This document shows, piece by piece, positions 35,421 to 44,284 of a stretch of DNA of 64,000 nt; position 1 is the stretch's first letter, and each line of letters opens with the position of its first letter. This DNA comes from Vibrio algarum (GTDB lineage: Bacteria > Pseudomonadota > Gammaproteobacteria > Enterobacterales > Vibrionaceae): assembly GCF_028204155.1 (NCBI RefSeq), contig NZ_JAQLOI010000001.1, forward strand, positions 930,001-994,000, given 5' to 3'. The notes beneath the pieces are model-generated. The model saw nothing but the letters and a program-made list of their open reading frames with translations, had not been told where the DNA came from and did no database searches. The translations under genes were made by a program, and so were the position numbers.

Positions 35421-35451
35421 GCGAAAAGGTTTTGCGAAAAGGTTTTGCGAA
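35421..35451 (+). repeat. 13-bp direct repeat in the ffh leader
   Basis: GCGAAAAGGTTTT occurs twice head to tail (35421-35433, 35434-35446) with a partial third copy, GCGAA (35447-35451). It lies between the ffh promoter and the start codon, so copy number would change the 5' leader. Confidence 0.85.
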
Positions 35452-35473
35452 GAATCCAGCTAAAGAGACAGAC

Positions 35474-36865
35474 ATGTTTGAAAATTTAACGGATAGACTA
35501 TCCAGAACACTTAAAAATATTAGCGGCAAAGGCCGTTTAACAGAAGACAACATAAAAGAGACGTTACGTGAAGTTCGTATGGCTCTTTTGGAAGCTGACG
35601 TGGCACTTCCCGTAATACGCGAGTTTATCAAACGCGTAAAAGAGAGTGCGGTTGGTGTAGAAGTTTCGAAATCATTATCTCCTGGCCAAGAATTCATAAA
35701 AATAGTTCAAAAAGAGCTAGAAGGAGTAATGGGTGAATCAAATGAGGCGTTAAATCTTGCGGCTCAACCTCCAGCTGTCGTTTTGATGGCTGGTTTGCAA
35801 GGTGCGGGTAAAACAACCAGTGTTGGTAAACTCTCTAAGCACTTAAAAGAAGTTGATAAGAAAAAAGTACTGGTTGTTTCTGCTGATGTTTATCGCCCTG
35901 CGGCGATTAAACAGTTGGAGACACTTGCTACTGACGTAGGTGTGGACTTTTTCCCTTCATCAGCCGACCAAAAGCCAATAGATATTGCGAATGCAGCCGT
36001 TGATCATGCTAAGAAGAAATTCTATGACGTTCTTTTAGTTGATACCGCGGGTCGTCTAGCCATCGATGAGCAGATGATGGGGGAAATTAAAGACCTTCAT
36101 ACTGCGATAGCGCCAGTAGAAACCTTATTTGTCGTTGATGCGATGACTGGTCAAGATGCGGCTAATACAGCGAAAGCGTTTGGTGATGCATTGCCTTTGA
36201 CAGGGGTTATCCTGACAAAAGTGGATGGTGATGCTCGTGGTGGTGCGGCTCTTTCCGTTCGCCATATCACAGGAAAACCAATTAAGTTTTTAGGTGTGGG
36301 GGAAAAGACCGACGCACTTGAACCTTTCCATCCAGATCGTGTTGCTTCACGTATTTTGGGAATGGGTGATGTTCTCTCTTTGATTGAAGACTTAGAGCGC
36401 AATGTCGATAAAAATAAAGCCGCTAAGATGGCGAAGAAGTTCAAAGAGAAAAAAGGTTTTGATCTTGAAGACTTCCGTGAACAGTTAGGGCAGATGCAGA
36501 ACATGGGCGGAATGATGGGGATGATGGATAAACTTCCTGGAATGAGCAACCTACCTGCTAACGTTAAAGATAAAGTAGACGATAAAATGTTTAACCAAAT
36601 GGAGGCGATGATTAACTCCATGACAATGAAAGAGCGTTTACGTCCAGAACTCATTAAAGGTTCACGTAAAAAGCGTATTGCCGCAGGATCTGGTACACAA
36701 GTGCAAGATGTAAACCGTATGCTGAAACAGTTCACTCAAATGCAGAAAATGATGAAAAAAATGCAAAAAGGTGGCATGAAAGGCATGATGAGAAATATGC
36801 AAGGTATGATGGGCGGCATGGGCGGCGGTGGAATGGGCGGTATGGGTGGCCCATTCGGTAGATAG
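35474..36865 (+). CDS. ffh: Signal recognition particle GTPase Ffh
   Basis: SRP54 homologue that binds 4.5S RNA and signal sequences and docks with FtsY. 463 residues from ATG 35474 (MFENLTDRLSRTL); the frame is open 20 codons further upstream but crosses the repeat and lacks family similarity. The NG domain has the P-loop AGLQGAGKTTSVGKL (about 101-115), VDTAGRLAID and LTKVDGDARGG. The M domain, from about residue 300, is methionine rich and includes GSRKKRIAAGSG and a terminal Met/Gly tract. Its own promoter is upstream. Confidence 0.97.
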   Translation: MFENLTDRLSRTLKNISGKGRLTEDNIKETLREVRMALLEADVALPVIREFIKRVKESAVGVEVSKSLSPGQEFIKIVQKELEGVMGESNEALNLAAQPPAVVLMAGLQGAGKTTSVGKLSKHLKEVDKKKVLVVSADVYRPAAIKQLETLATDVGVDFFPSSADQKPIDIANAAVDHAKKKFYDVLLVDTAGRLAIDEQMMGEIKDLHTAIAPVETLFVVDAMTGQDAANTAKAFGDALPLTGVILTKVDGDARGGAALSVRHITGKPIKFLGVGEKTDALEPFHPDRVASRILGMGDVLSLIEDLERNVDKNKAAKMAKKFKEKKGFDLEDFREQLGQMQNMGGMMGMMDKLPGMSNLPANVKDKVDDKMFNQMEAMINSMTMKERLRPELIKGSRKKRIAAGSGTQVQDVNRMLKQFTQMQKMMKKMQKGGMKGMMRNMQGMMGGMGGGGMGGMGGPFGR

Positions 36866-36876
36866 CAATAAAATTT

Positions 36877-36933
36877 TCGAGTACTCATGGTCTTCCTCTC
36901 TATATTTTAGATAGGAACTGAGTGAGTGCTCGA
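36877..36933 (+). other. Inverted repeat after ffh
   Basis: TCGAGTACTCA (36877-36887) and TGAGTGCTCGA (36923-36933) pair over 11 bp with one G-U, around a 35-base loop. Only CCCCTTT follows, so it is at best a weak terminator; an mRNA 3'-end stabiliser is another possibility. Confidence 0.4.
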
Positions 36934-37008
36934 GCCCCTTTAATTCAATGAGTTATACCTTTCACTTTTATCCTTCGAATCTAAACCTTTTAGACATCAC
37001 AAAAATCC

Positions 37009-37036
37009 TTGCAAAAGACCCAAATAAGAGTAAAAT
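37009..37036 (+). promoter_or_regulatory. Promoter of the rpsP operon
   Basis: TTGCAA (37009-37014), a 16-bp spacer and TAAAAT (37031-37036), about 90 bp before rpsP. Transcription from here would include the hairpin at 37061-37107. Confidence 0.65.
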
Positions 37037-37060
37037 TCCGAGGCTTTAAATTGGCACGAG

Positions 37061-37107
37061 ACCCCAAACTGTTTAAATAATGAACGGTTTTTGGGGTTAA
37101 TTTTTTT
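37061..37107 (+). promoter_or_regulatory. Terminator-like hairpin in the rpsP leader (candidate attenuator)
   Basis: Arms 37061-37073 (ACCCCAAACTGTT) and 37083-37097 (ending TTTTTGGGGT) pair with a small bulge and one G-U; seven T follow at 37101-37107. It looks like an intrinsic terminator but lies between the operon promoter and the first gene, which suggests attenuation or ribosomal-protein feedback. An alternative is that it ends ffh read-through. Confidence 0.5.
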
Positions 37108-37127
37108 GAGAAAGCAAAGAGGACGAT

Positions 37128-37376
37128 ATGGTTACCATTCGTTTGGCACGTCACGGCGCTAAGAAGCGTCCATTTTACCAAATCGTAGTAGCAGATAGCC
37201 GCAATGCAGCTACTGGCCGCTACATTGAGAACGTTGGTTTCTTTAACCCAACAGCTCAAGGTCAAGAAGAAGGTCTACGTATAGACCTAGACCGCGTTAA
37301 CCATTGGGTTAGCGAAGGTGCTTCTCTATCTGACCGTGTTGCAAAACTAGTTAAAGACGTTCAAAAAGCGGCTTAA
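37128..37376 (+). CDS. rpsP: 30S ribosomal protein S16
   Basis: 82 residues, the family length. Starts MVTIRLARHGAKKRPFYQIV, the S16 signature, with the S16-typical ENVGFFNP about residue 32. S16 is an early-assembly protein of the 30S body. The ATG follows AGAGGACGAT. It is first of the conserved rpsP-rimM-trmD-rplS operon. Confidence 0.98.
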   Translation: MVTIRLARHGAKKRPFYQIVVADSRNAATGRYIENVGFFNPTAQGQEEGLRIDLDRVNHWVSEGASLSDRVAKLVKDVQKAA

Positions 37377-37394
37377 TTGGTAGGCAACAAAGCA

Positions 37395-37949
37395 ATGTCG
37401 GTTAAAGGAAACGAACTAATGAAAGAGCAAGCTGAAAGAATCGTAGTTGGCAAATTTGGTGCTACTTACGGTATCAAAGGTTGGCTTAAAGTTATTTCCT
37501 ATACGGACGATGCTGAAAGCATTTTTGACTATAGTCCTTGGTATATAAACCAAAAGGGCAAATGGGTTGAATATAAGGTTGAAAGTTGGAAGCGTCATAA
37601 CAAAGGTATGGTTGCTAAAATTGAAGGTTTAGAGGTCCGAGAGGATGCTCATCTTCTAACTAACTTTGAAATTGTAATTAATCCAGAGTCACTACCTGAA
37701 CTGTCAGAAGATGAATTCTACTGGCGCGAATTGTTTGGAATGCAGGTTTTAACAACGAAGGGATATGACTTAGGTACTGTCTCCGATATGTTAGAAACTG
37801 GTTCAAATGATGTTTTAGTAGTGAAAGCAAATTTGAAAGATGCTTTTGGCCAAAAGGAACGATTAATTCCGTTTCTTGAAGAGCAAGTGATTAAGAATAT
37901 TGATCGCGATGCTCAACGGATCGAAGTTGACTGGGATCCTGGGTTTTAA
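37395..37949 (+). CDS. rimM: 16S rRNA processing factor RimM
   Basis: 30S maturation factor that binds S19. 184 residues from ATG 37395; ATG 37419 is a serious alternative, since AAAGGAAA is well placed before it. The RimM N-terminal barrel has VVGKFGATYGIKGWLKV, followed by DAESIFDYSPW; the PRC-barrel half has EDEFYWRELFGMQV, LETGSNDVLVVKANLKD and the end RIEVDWDPGF, all conserved. The open frame extends back to a TTG directly after the rpsP stop, but homologues do not begin there. Second gene of the operon. Confidence 0.96.
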   Translation: MSVKGNELMKEQAERIVVGKFGATYGIKGWLKVISYTDDAESIFDYSPWYINQKGKWVEYKVESWKRHNKGMVAKIEGLEVREDAHLLTNFEIVINPESLPELSEDEFYWRELFGMQVLTTKGYDLGTVSDMLETGSNDVLVVKANLKDAFGQKERLIPFLEEQVIKNIDRDAQRIEVDWDPGF

Positions 37950-37973
37950 TTCCACAGTAGAGCGAGAGAACAG

Positions 37974-38729
37974 ATGTGGGTTGGCATAATTAGCCTATTT
38001 CCTGATATGTTCCGTTCAATTACTGAATTTGGAGTTACAGGTCAAGCGGTTAAAAAAGGTCTTTTGTCGGTAGAGTTATGGAATCCTAGAGATTTCACTC
38101 ATGACAAACATCGAACAGTCGATGATAGACCTTACGGTGGTGGTCCTGGCATGTTAATGATGGTGCAGCCTTTGCGCGAAGCCATACAAACTGCCAAGAA
38201 AGCAGCACCGGGAAAGACGAAGGTGATCTATCTCTCTCCTCAAGGTCGGAAGCTCGACCAAAAAGGAGTAGAAGAGTTAGCTACTAACAAGAATATGATT
38301 CTTATTTGTGGCCGTTACGAAGGGATAGATGAACGCATCATACAATCTGAAGTTGATGAAGAATGGTCAATTGGAGATTTTGTGATGACGGGTGGTGAAC
38401 TACCAGCTATGACGTTAATTGATTCAGTTTCTAGGTTTATTCCTGGGGTGTTGGGTGATTTTTCGTCAGCGGAGGAAGATTCTTTCGCAAATGGTCTGTT
38501 AGATTGTCCTCACTATACTCGTCCTGATGTTTTGGATGGATTAGAAGTACCTTTGGTGCTTAAATCTGGAAATCATAAGGACATTCGTCGCTGGCGATTA
38601 AAGCAATCGTTAGGCCGTACTTGGCTAAGAAGACCAGAGCTCCTGGAAAACCTAGCTCTGACTGACGAACAGGAACAATTACTAGCTGAGTTTGTAAAAG
38701 ACCATCGGTCTAAAAATGCAGTTAAGTAA
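37974..38729 (+). CDS. trmD: tRNA (guanine-37-N1)-methyltransferase
   Basis: SPOUT-family enzyme that methylates G37 next to the anticodon to prevent +1 frameshifts. 251 residues. The substrate and cofactor motifs are visible: DDRPYGGGPGMLMM (about 49-62), VIYLSPQGRKL, LICGRYEGIDER and the knot segment IGDFVMTGGELPAM (about 132-145). The ATG is 25 bp after rimM. Third gene of the ribosomal operon. Confidence 0.98.
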   Translation: MWVGIISLFPDMFRSITEFGVTGQAVKKGLLSVELWNPRDFTHDKHRTVDDRPYGGGPGMLMMVQPLREAIQTAKKAAPGKTKVIYLSPQGRKLDQKGVEELATNKNMILICGRYEGIDERIIQSEVDEEWSIGDFVMTGGELPAMTLIDSVSRFIPGVLGDFSSAEEDSFANGLLDCPHYTRPDVLDGLEVPLVLKSGNHKDIRRWRLKQSLGRTWLRRPELLENLALTDEQEQLLAEFVKDHRSKNAVK

Positions 38730-38770
38730 CCTATTTTATTTAGTATCAGTTTATTCTAGGAATTTTAAAA

Positions 38771-39124
38771 ATGAGTAACATCATCAAGGCTCTTGAAGAA
38801 GAGCAAATGAAACAAGACCTTCCAAAGTTCAGCCCAGGTGACACTGTTGTTGTTCAAGTTAAGGTAAAAGAAGGCGATCGCGAGCGTTTACAGGCTTTTG
38901 AAGGCGTTGTAATCGGTATTCGTAATCGTGGTCTACATTCAGCATTTACTGTTCGTAAAATTTCGAACGGTGAAGGTGTTGAGCGTACGTTCCAAACTCA
39001 CTCTCCAATGGTTGATAGCATTGAAGTTAAACGCCGTGGTGCAGTACGTCGTGCCAAGTTGTACTACCTACGTGAGCGTTCTGGTAAGTCAGCTCGTATT
39101 AAAGAGAAGCTTGCTAAGAAGTAA
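38771..39124 (+). CDS. rplS: 50S ribosomal protein L19
   Basis: 117 residues at the 30S-50S interface. Signature segments FSPGDTVVVQVKVKEG, FEGVVIGIRNRG and RRAKLYYLRERSGKSARIKE are all present. The ATG follows TAGGAATTTTAAAA. It is last in the operon, ahead of a strong terminator. Confidence 0.98.
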   Translation: MSNIIKALEEEQMKQDLPKFSPGDTVVVQVKVKEGDRERLQAFEGVVIGIRNRGLHSAFTVRKISNGEGVERTFQTHSPMVDSIEVKRRGAVRRAKLYYLRERSGKSARIKEKLAKK

Positions 39125-39147
39125 TGCTAACCAGCATTCTCAAATAG

Positions 39148-39177
39148 AAACGGGTTCCATATGGAACCCGTTTTTTT
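39148..39177 (+). terminator. Terminator of the rpsP operon
   Basis: AAACGGGTTCCAT and ATGGAACCCGTTT form a perfect palindromic stem followed by a T7 run. Confidence 0.9.
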
Positions 39178-39222
39178 ATGCTTGAAAAATGATCGTTTAC
39201 AACAAAAGTGTTTGATCAGTTA

Positions 39223-39432
39223 TTAATAAGGATCTTCAGACCAGCCGTCTGAGTCTGACATATCTGGTGCGCCTGGTATGGTGTTTTCTTCATCGGCCCA
39301 TTCACCAAAATCTATCATTTGGCACTGCTTACTGCAGAATGGACGATATTGACTTTCAGGGCTCCAAACAACGTCTTTCTTACATTGTGGGCAAGGGACA
39401 ACCGTTAATTTCGGTTCAATAGGTGTCGACAC
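39223..39432 (-). CDS. yacG: DNA gyrase inhibitor YacG
   Basis: 69-residue zinc-ribbon protein that binds GyrB in E. coli. Four cysteines in VPCPQCKKDVVW and FCSKQCQMIDFGEWADEE form the zinc site, and the acidic tail is typical. Minus strand, 12 bp after zapD, in the conserved coaE-zapD-yacG cluster. Confidence 0.95.
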   Translation of the reverse strand: MSTPIEPKLTVVPCPQCKKDVVWSPESQYRPFCSKQCQMIDFGEWADEENTIPGAPDMSDSDGWSEDPY

Positions 39433-39444
39433 GAGTTAGTTTCC

Positions 39445-40185
39445 TTAATTACAAATAGCGAGATCAAACTCGACATCTTGGCTGTATGCTTGACCGTTTT
39501 CAAAAGACATAAACTTAATCGAAAATCGTTTTTTGTGCCCAGAAATCACAGGGAAAACACCATCAGCTAAAGGAATGTTCAGCCGTAAAATGTTGGCTTC
39601 TTCCGCGTCACTTTGATAAAAGCCATTTCGAGCAATTTGTGGATTAAAATATCCTGTTTCACGACAAAGCTTTAGCCAAAGGTTAAGTGATTTAGATAAT
39701 GGTGCGAGAGTATTCATCCAACCTTCAGCGTTTCTTTGTCTTTGCTCTATAGGAAGGTGATTCCAATAATGCAAAGCCGGTAGGTCAAAACAACAGGTGC
39801 CACCAGGCAGGTTAAATCGTTGACGAATTGAGCTTAAAAACCGATCTTCTTTTAATGACCGACCAAAGCGTTCTGCTGCCATGAGATATTTATGAGTGGT
39901 ATCTATTTCTTCAAGGACAGTGAGTAACTTCTCTTGGTCAACCCCATCGACGTTTAGCCAATGTTTGTAATTTAATCGCTGTTTTTCAAGGTCTTTAGCC
40001 AATTCTGCTTTTAATTGGATCTGCTCAAATATCTCAAGCAAATCAAAAATAGAGCGGAAAAATTGATGATACTGTTGATTATCGGAGAAGTTTGCGGAGT
40101 GATGCATTTGTCTCATGAGTGCTTCGACTCTAAGATAAATGCGGGTTTTTTCATTCAATGGGTGTTCAAATTTGTGTTTTGTCAT
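39445..40185 (-). CDS. zapD: Cell division protein ZapD
   Basis: FtsZ-bundling protein (formerly YacF), 246 residues. Starts with FEHPLNEKTRIYLRVEALM, the most conserved segment of the family; PGGTCCFDLPALHYW and SFENGQAYSQDVEFDLAIC near the end also fit. It overlaps coaE by 4 bp, implying translational coupling. The far-away ftsZ at the start of this window is its partner. Confidence 0.95.
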   Translation of the reverse strand: MTKHKFEHPLNEKTRIYLRVEALMRQMHHSANFSDNQQYHQFFRSIFDLLEIFEQIQLKAELAKDLEKQRLNYKHWLNVDGVDQEKLLTVLEEIDTTHKYLMAAERFGRSLKEDRFLSSIRQRFNLPGGTCCFDLPALHYWNHLPIEQRQRNAEGWMNTLAPLSKSLNLWLKLCRETGYFNPQIARNGFYQSDAEEANILRLNIPLADGVFPVISGHKKRFSIKFMSFENGQAYSQDVEFDLAICN

Positions 40186-40826
40186 TCCGCGACCTTATCG
40201 TCTCCTTTGGATGGATTCTTTTTTCTGTCTTGACAAAGAGTCATATAGTGTTGATGCAGCTTCGAAATTTGAGCAAGAAGTTCAATGCTGCCGTTATCAT
40301 TTTGAATGATATCATCGGCAAATTGTAATCTCTCAACTCTGTCTGCTTGAGCTGAAAGTATCGATTCAACTTGACCCTTCGAAACGTTATCTCGTTTCAT
40401 CGTCCTTTCTATTTGTACTTCTGTACTAACATCAACAACCAAGATTCGATCAGTCATTGATTGTAGTTGATTTTCAACCAATAAGGGAACTACTAATAGT
40501 GCATAAGGCGTTGTTATCTTGTCGAGATCTTGCTTCATCTTGTGGCGAATTATAGGGTGAAGCAGATTATTTAGCCATGCTTTCTCATTTTTGTCTGTAA
40601 ATATAAGCGACCTTAGCGCCTCTCTATTAAGTTCGCCATTTGCTTTCAGCACACTTTTACCAAAGTGTTTAACAATTTTCTCTAAGCCTATGGTGCCAGG
40701 TTGAACAACTTCGCGCGCTACAACATCAGCATCCACAATATCAATATTGTAGTGCTGTTGAAATAGGTTTGCGACGGTCGTTTTACCGCTAGCGATACCA
40801 CCAGTTAATCCAATGGTGTAAGGCAT
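40182..40826 (-). CDS. coaE: Dephospho-CoA kinase
   Basis: Final step of coenzyme A synthesis. 214 residues; usual length about 205. The P-loop GLTGGIASGKTTVANLF starts at residue 6, IVDADVVAREVVQPG follows with the catalytic-site aspartate, and VVPLLVENQL and RDNVSKGQVESIL are family motifs. One base separates it from pilD and it overlaps zapD, so the pil-coaE-zapD-yacG genes look like one minus-strand unit. panC and panB of the same pathway are at 58-60 kb. Confidence 0.96.
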   Translation of the reverse strand: MPYTIGLTGGIASGKTTVANLFQQHYNIDIVDADVVAREVVQPGTIGLEKIVKHFGKSVLKANGELNREALRSLIFTDKNEKAWLNNLLHPIIRHKMKQDLDKITTPYALLVVPLLVENQLQSMTDRILVVDVSTEVQIERTMKRDNVSKGQVESILSAQADRVERLQFADDIIQNDNGSIELLAQISKLHQHYMTLCQDRKKNPSKGDDKVAE

Positions 40827-40827
40827 A

Positions 40828-41697
40828 CTAAATCCCCAATACCGAGGAGTAGTACCAAACCATTATCTGGTCTCCCCATATCAAACTTACCCATCCAGCA
40901 ATCGCAAGATAGGGTCCAAAGGGAAACTGTTTCTCTAAACCTTGTTTTTGCATGCGAAGTTGAATCAGTCCGAATATTAAACCAACAAATGAGGACAGCA
41001 AAATTATCATTGGTAGGTGTTGCCAACCTAACCAAGCGCCGAGTGCCGCAAGAAGTTTAAAATCGCCATATCCCATCCCTTCTTTACCTGTGACTATTTT
41101 AAAAATCCAATAGACACTCCATAGACAAAGATATCCTGCAATGGTTCCTATTACTGCATCTTGAAGGGACACAGGGCTCAACCCTATTAAAGCTAAAAAC
41201 AGACCAATCCAAGTTAAAGGAAGAGTAATTTGGTCGGGTAAAAGCATAGTGTCGAGATCTATAAATGTCGCTGCGATTAATGCAAAAGAGAAAAAGATAA
41301 GTGCAATCGAGTAATAACTAGGTTCGAAGTAATAGGCAATAATAGCACTCATGCTGGCAGTTAATAGCTCAATCAATGGGTAACGAACACTAATAGGGTT
41401 TTGGCACTGATGGCATTTTCCTCGAAGCAACACCCAGCTAAGCACGGGGATATTGTCGATAAGGCGCAAAGGTGACTTGCACTTAGGGCATGTCGAACGA
41501 GGAACGCTTAAGTTAAATTTATCGTTATTTAATGGGATATTTAATTCAGGAAACGTTTCAGCACAATCTTGCTTCCATTCTCGTTCCATCATGATAGGTA
41601 AACGGTATATCACAACATTTAGAAAACTGCCGACAATGAGTCCAAATATCCCAGCAAGAAAGGGATAAAGCCAAGGGTAATACTCAAATAATTCCAT
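40828..41697 (-). CDS. pilD: Prepilin peptidase/N-methyltransferase PilD
   Basis: Aspartic membrane protease that cleaves and N-methylates prepilins and type II secretion pseudopilins. 289 residues, about eight membrane segments. The cytoplasmic zinc domain has STCPKCKSPL and GKCHQCQNP. The two catalytic aspartates are in FIDLDTMLLPD and MGYGDFKLL. Because PilD also serves the type II secretion pseudopilins, it stays essential for secretion even if the pilus ATPase is defective. 35 bp behind pilC. Confidence 0.95.
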   Translation of the reverse strand: MELFEYYPWLYPFLAGIFGLIVGSFLNVVIYRLPIMMEREWKQDCAETFPELNIPLNNDKFNLSVPRSTCPKCKSPLRLIDNIPVLSWVLLRGKCHQCQNPISVRYPLIELLTASMSAIIAYYFEPSYYSIALIFFSFALIAATFIDLDTMLLPDQITLPLTWIGLFLALIGLSPVSLQDAVIGTIAGYLCLWSVYWIFKIVTGKEGMGYGDFKLLAALGAWLGWQHLPMIILLSSFVGLIFGLIQLRMQKQGLEKQFPFGPYLAIAGWVSLIWGDQIMVWYYSSVLGI

Positions 41698-41732
41698 TTA
41701 TAGGCCCAAATAGCGTAGGTGCGATACGCATT

Positions 41733-42956
41733 CTATCCTAATATGTTCATCATGTTAAAGATAGGTAGGTAGATAGCCACAACTAAACTTCCCACAACGA
41801 GACCTAAAAATAGAATCAGTAATGGTTCTATCAAGGTGTTCAGTTTTTCTATGCTGGCATCAAGCTCTGAGTCTAAGGTGTCAGCTACTTTATCCAGCAT
41901 ATGTTCTAGTGTGCCAGATTGTTCACCCACCATAATCATTTGTACCATGAGGTTTGGAAAACAGTCGCTAGTTTTCATTGCAATATAAATGGGTACTCCA
42001 GTTGATACTTCATGGAATAAGTGCTGTATTGCCGCTTTATAATAAAGGTTGCTGGTTAAATTGATGCTGTTGCGAATTGCACTAATGATAGGAATACCAG
42101 AACGTACAGTCACAGCTAAAGAGCGATTAAATTTAGCAGTGACAGATTTTGCAAGTAGAGGACCAATCACTGGAAGTTGGAGTACTTTTTTGTCAATAAA
42201 CAGGTGGAAACGATGAGAATGGAAAGTCAGTGCTCTATATAGCCCAAGAATAGCTACAATACTGAGTAATAATTTGACGGAATTGTTGCTTAACCAGTGG
42301 GACAAAAAAATAATTTTTTGAGTAAACCAGGGTAATTGAGCATCAAAGTTATGGAACATGTTTTCGAACTCGGGAATAACACTTACTAACATTAAGTAAG
42401 TGATAGAAAGTGCCAGTATTAAAACAAATATTGGATAGATCATCGCTTTTGCTATTTTGGATCTCTGTTGTTCAGCGTTCTCTCTATATTTAGAGATTCT
42501 CTCGAACGTTTCAGCCAGTTGTCCAGAGAGTTCAGCGTTAGAGATCAGATTGATGTAAGTATCATCAAATAAGGGTGTCGCCTTTTTTAGGGCTTCGGAG
42601 AGTGAGTCCCCCTCTTCAATTGCATGTTTAATGGTCGTAATGGTCAGTTGTCCGCTTAATTTTGGGTGATTTCTTTCGATTAATTCTAAAGATGATACTA
42701 AAGAAAGCCCAGCATTAAGCATTGTGGTTAACTGTCGAGTAAATAGATTGATATCCGCGCCAGTCATGCGTTGGTTTCTCAATGACAGAAATGGCGTTTT
42801 GACTTGTTTTATACAGCGAATTTTAATCTGCTTCTGGGCTAGTATTGAGATTACTTCATATCTATTTTTCGCAAATATGGTGTCTGTGATACTTTGACCT
42901 GACAGGTTTTTCCCATGCCAACGGTAGCAGCGATAAGGATGCGGAGTTTGGTTCAT
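41733..42956 (-). CDS. pilC: Type IV pilus inner-membrane platform protein PilC
   Basis: 407 residues with two homologous T2SSF domains, each with cytoplasmic helices and membrane segments: FTRQLTTMLNAGLSLVSSL and GDSLSEALKK in the first, FNRSLAVTVRSGIPIISAI and MIMVGEQSGTLEHML in the second. Ends LVVGSLVVAIYLPIFNMM, as expected. Couples the PilB motor to pilin assembly. 35 bp behind pilB. Confidence 0.95.
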   Translation of the reverse strand: MNQTPHPYRCYRWHGKNLSGQSITDTIFAKNRYEVISILAQKQIKIRCIKQVKTPFLSLRNQRMTGADINLFTRQLTTMLNAGLSLVSSLELIERNHPKLSGQLTITTIKHAIEEGDSLSEALKKATPLFDDTYINLISNAELSGQLAETFERISKYRENAEQQRSKIAKAMIYPIFVLILALSITYLMLVSVIPEFENMFHNFDAQLPWFTQKIIFLSHWLSNNSVKLLLSIVAILGLYRALTFHSHRFHLFIDKKVLQLPVIGPLLAKSVTAKFNRSLAVTVRSGIPIISAIRNSINLTSNLYYKAAIQHLFHEVSTGVPIYIAMKTSDCFPNLMVQMIMVGEQSGTLEHMLDKVADTLDSELDASIEKLNTLIEPLLILFLGLVVGSLVVAIYLPIFNMMNILG

Positions 42957-42991
42957 TACGTATCTCTACTTGGCTTTGCAATTAGTTAGTT

Positions 42992-44226
42992 TTAAAAAAC
43001 TAAGGTTCTCTTTAATTCTTCAATGCTTGTTAAACCTAAAAATAACGTATTTTTTCCTGACTCATACAGAGAAGTAAACCCAGTTTGTTGTGCTGTTTCA
43101 TTGATTACCGAAGCGCTGCTTTTATGCTCAATTTTTTTCACTAACGTTTTGTTTATTTTAAGTACTTCAAAAATGCCAACCCTTCCAAAATAACCGTTAA
43201 TACATTCTGAGCAGCCCTCAGAGTTTGCTTTGTAAATCTTTTGATTAGGTTCAGACTGTGAGGAATTATCTAAATCTATTTTCTTGCAGAACGGACATAA
43301 CGCCCTAGCTAAGCGTTGTGCAATGACTAACGATAAACATGAAGCTAGGCTATATTTATCCACTCCCATATTGATCAACCTTGTAATGGCTTCGCTAGCA
43401 GAATTAGTATGCAGTGTTGAAAGGACAAGGTGGCCTGTTTGTGCCGCTTTTATAACGATTTCAGCGCTTTCAATGTCTCGAATTTCTCCAATCATGATCA
43501 CATCTGGATCTTGCCTTAATAGTGCCTTTAGAGTTGCGATGAAGTTTAGGTTGGTTTTGTTATTTACTTGAACTTGATTGATACCGAACAAGTTAATTTC
43601 AATCGGGTCTTCCGCTGTTGATATGTTCTTTTCGGGCGTGTTTAGATAATTCAACGCTGCATATAGCGAAACGGTTTTTCCGCTTCCCGTCGGTCCCGTA
43701 ACCAAAACCAATCCTTGAGGCTTTTTAATCGTAGTTAAATAGTGGTCGAGTTGTGTAGGTGATAAACCTAACGCCATGATATCTAGAGGTACGGATTGTG
43801 TTTTTAGTAATCGAAGGACAACTTTTTCCCCCATAAAGTGGGGAGAGTGGAAACACGAATATCAACACTTTGTGAGGAAGTTAGAGTGTGTTTTATGCGT
43901 CCGTCTTGAGGAAGTCGTTTTTCAGAAATATCTAAGTTGGCTAATACCTTGATTCTAGAAGAGAGCCGCTGTGCTAATTGTATTTCCGGTGAGTCAATTT
44001 CTACTAGGACTCCATCACACCGTAAGCGTATTCGATATTCATGTTCATAGGGTTCGAAATGAATATCTGATGCTCTTTTCTGAATGGCTTCAAACAGAAC
44101 TTGGTTAATATATCGACTGATTGGATCGTTATTCTGAGAACCAATACTAGCGGAGTTTAATTCGTCATTTGAGATAGGGACCAATTCTGATAATTGGTTA
44201 TTACTGATCTTGTGTTCTATATCCAT
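42992..44226 (-). pseudogene. pilB: Type IV pilus extension ATPase PilB, N-terminally short and frameshifted
   Basis: The first frame starts at ATG 44226 (AGAGG six bases upstream; a TTG lies two codons earlier) and reads DPISRYINQVLFEAI, SDIHFEPYEHEYRIRLRCDG to VSTLPTLWG, then goes off frame and stops at 43804. The other frame continues with EKVVLRLLKTQ, Walker A VTGPTGSGKTVSLY, MIGEIRDIESAEI and the CPFC/CSEC zinc cysteines to ELKRTLVF. One extra C in the plus-strand C5 run at 43828-43832 restores WGEKVV. Even repaired it is about 411 residues, against about 560 for PilB; the N-terminal T2SSE_N domain is missing and only 58 bp lie between it and pilA. Confidence 0.88.
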
Positions 44227-44284
44227 AAGCAACCTCTATTTGCAAAACGAGAAATGATAAAATTTCCAATTCAATAGCGTGTGA

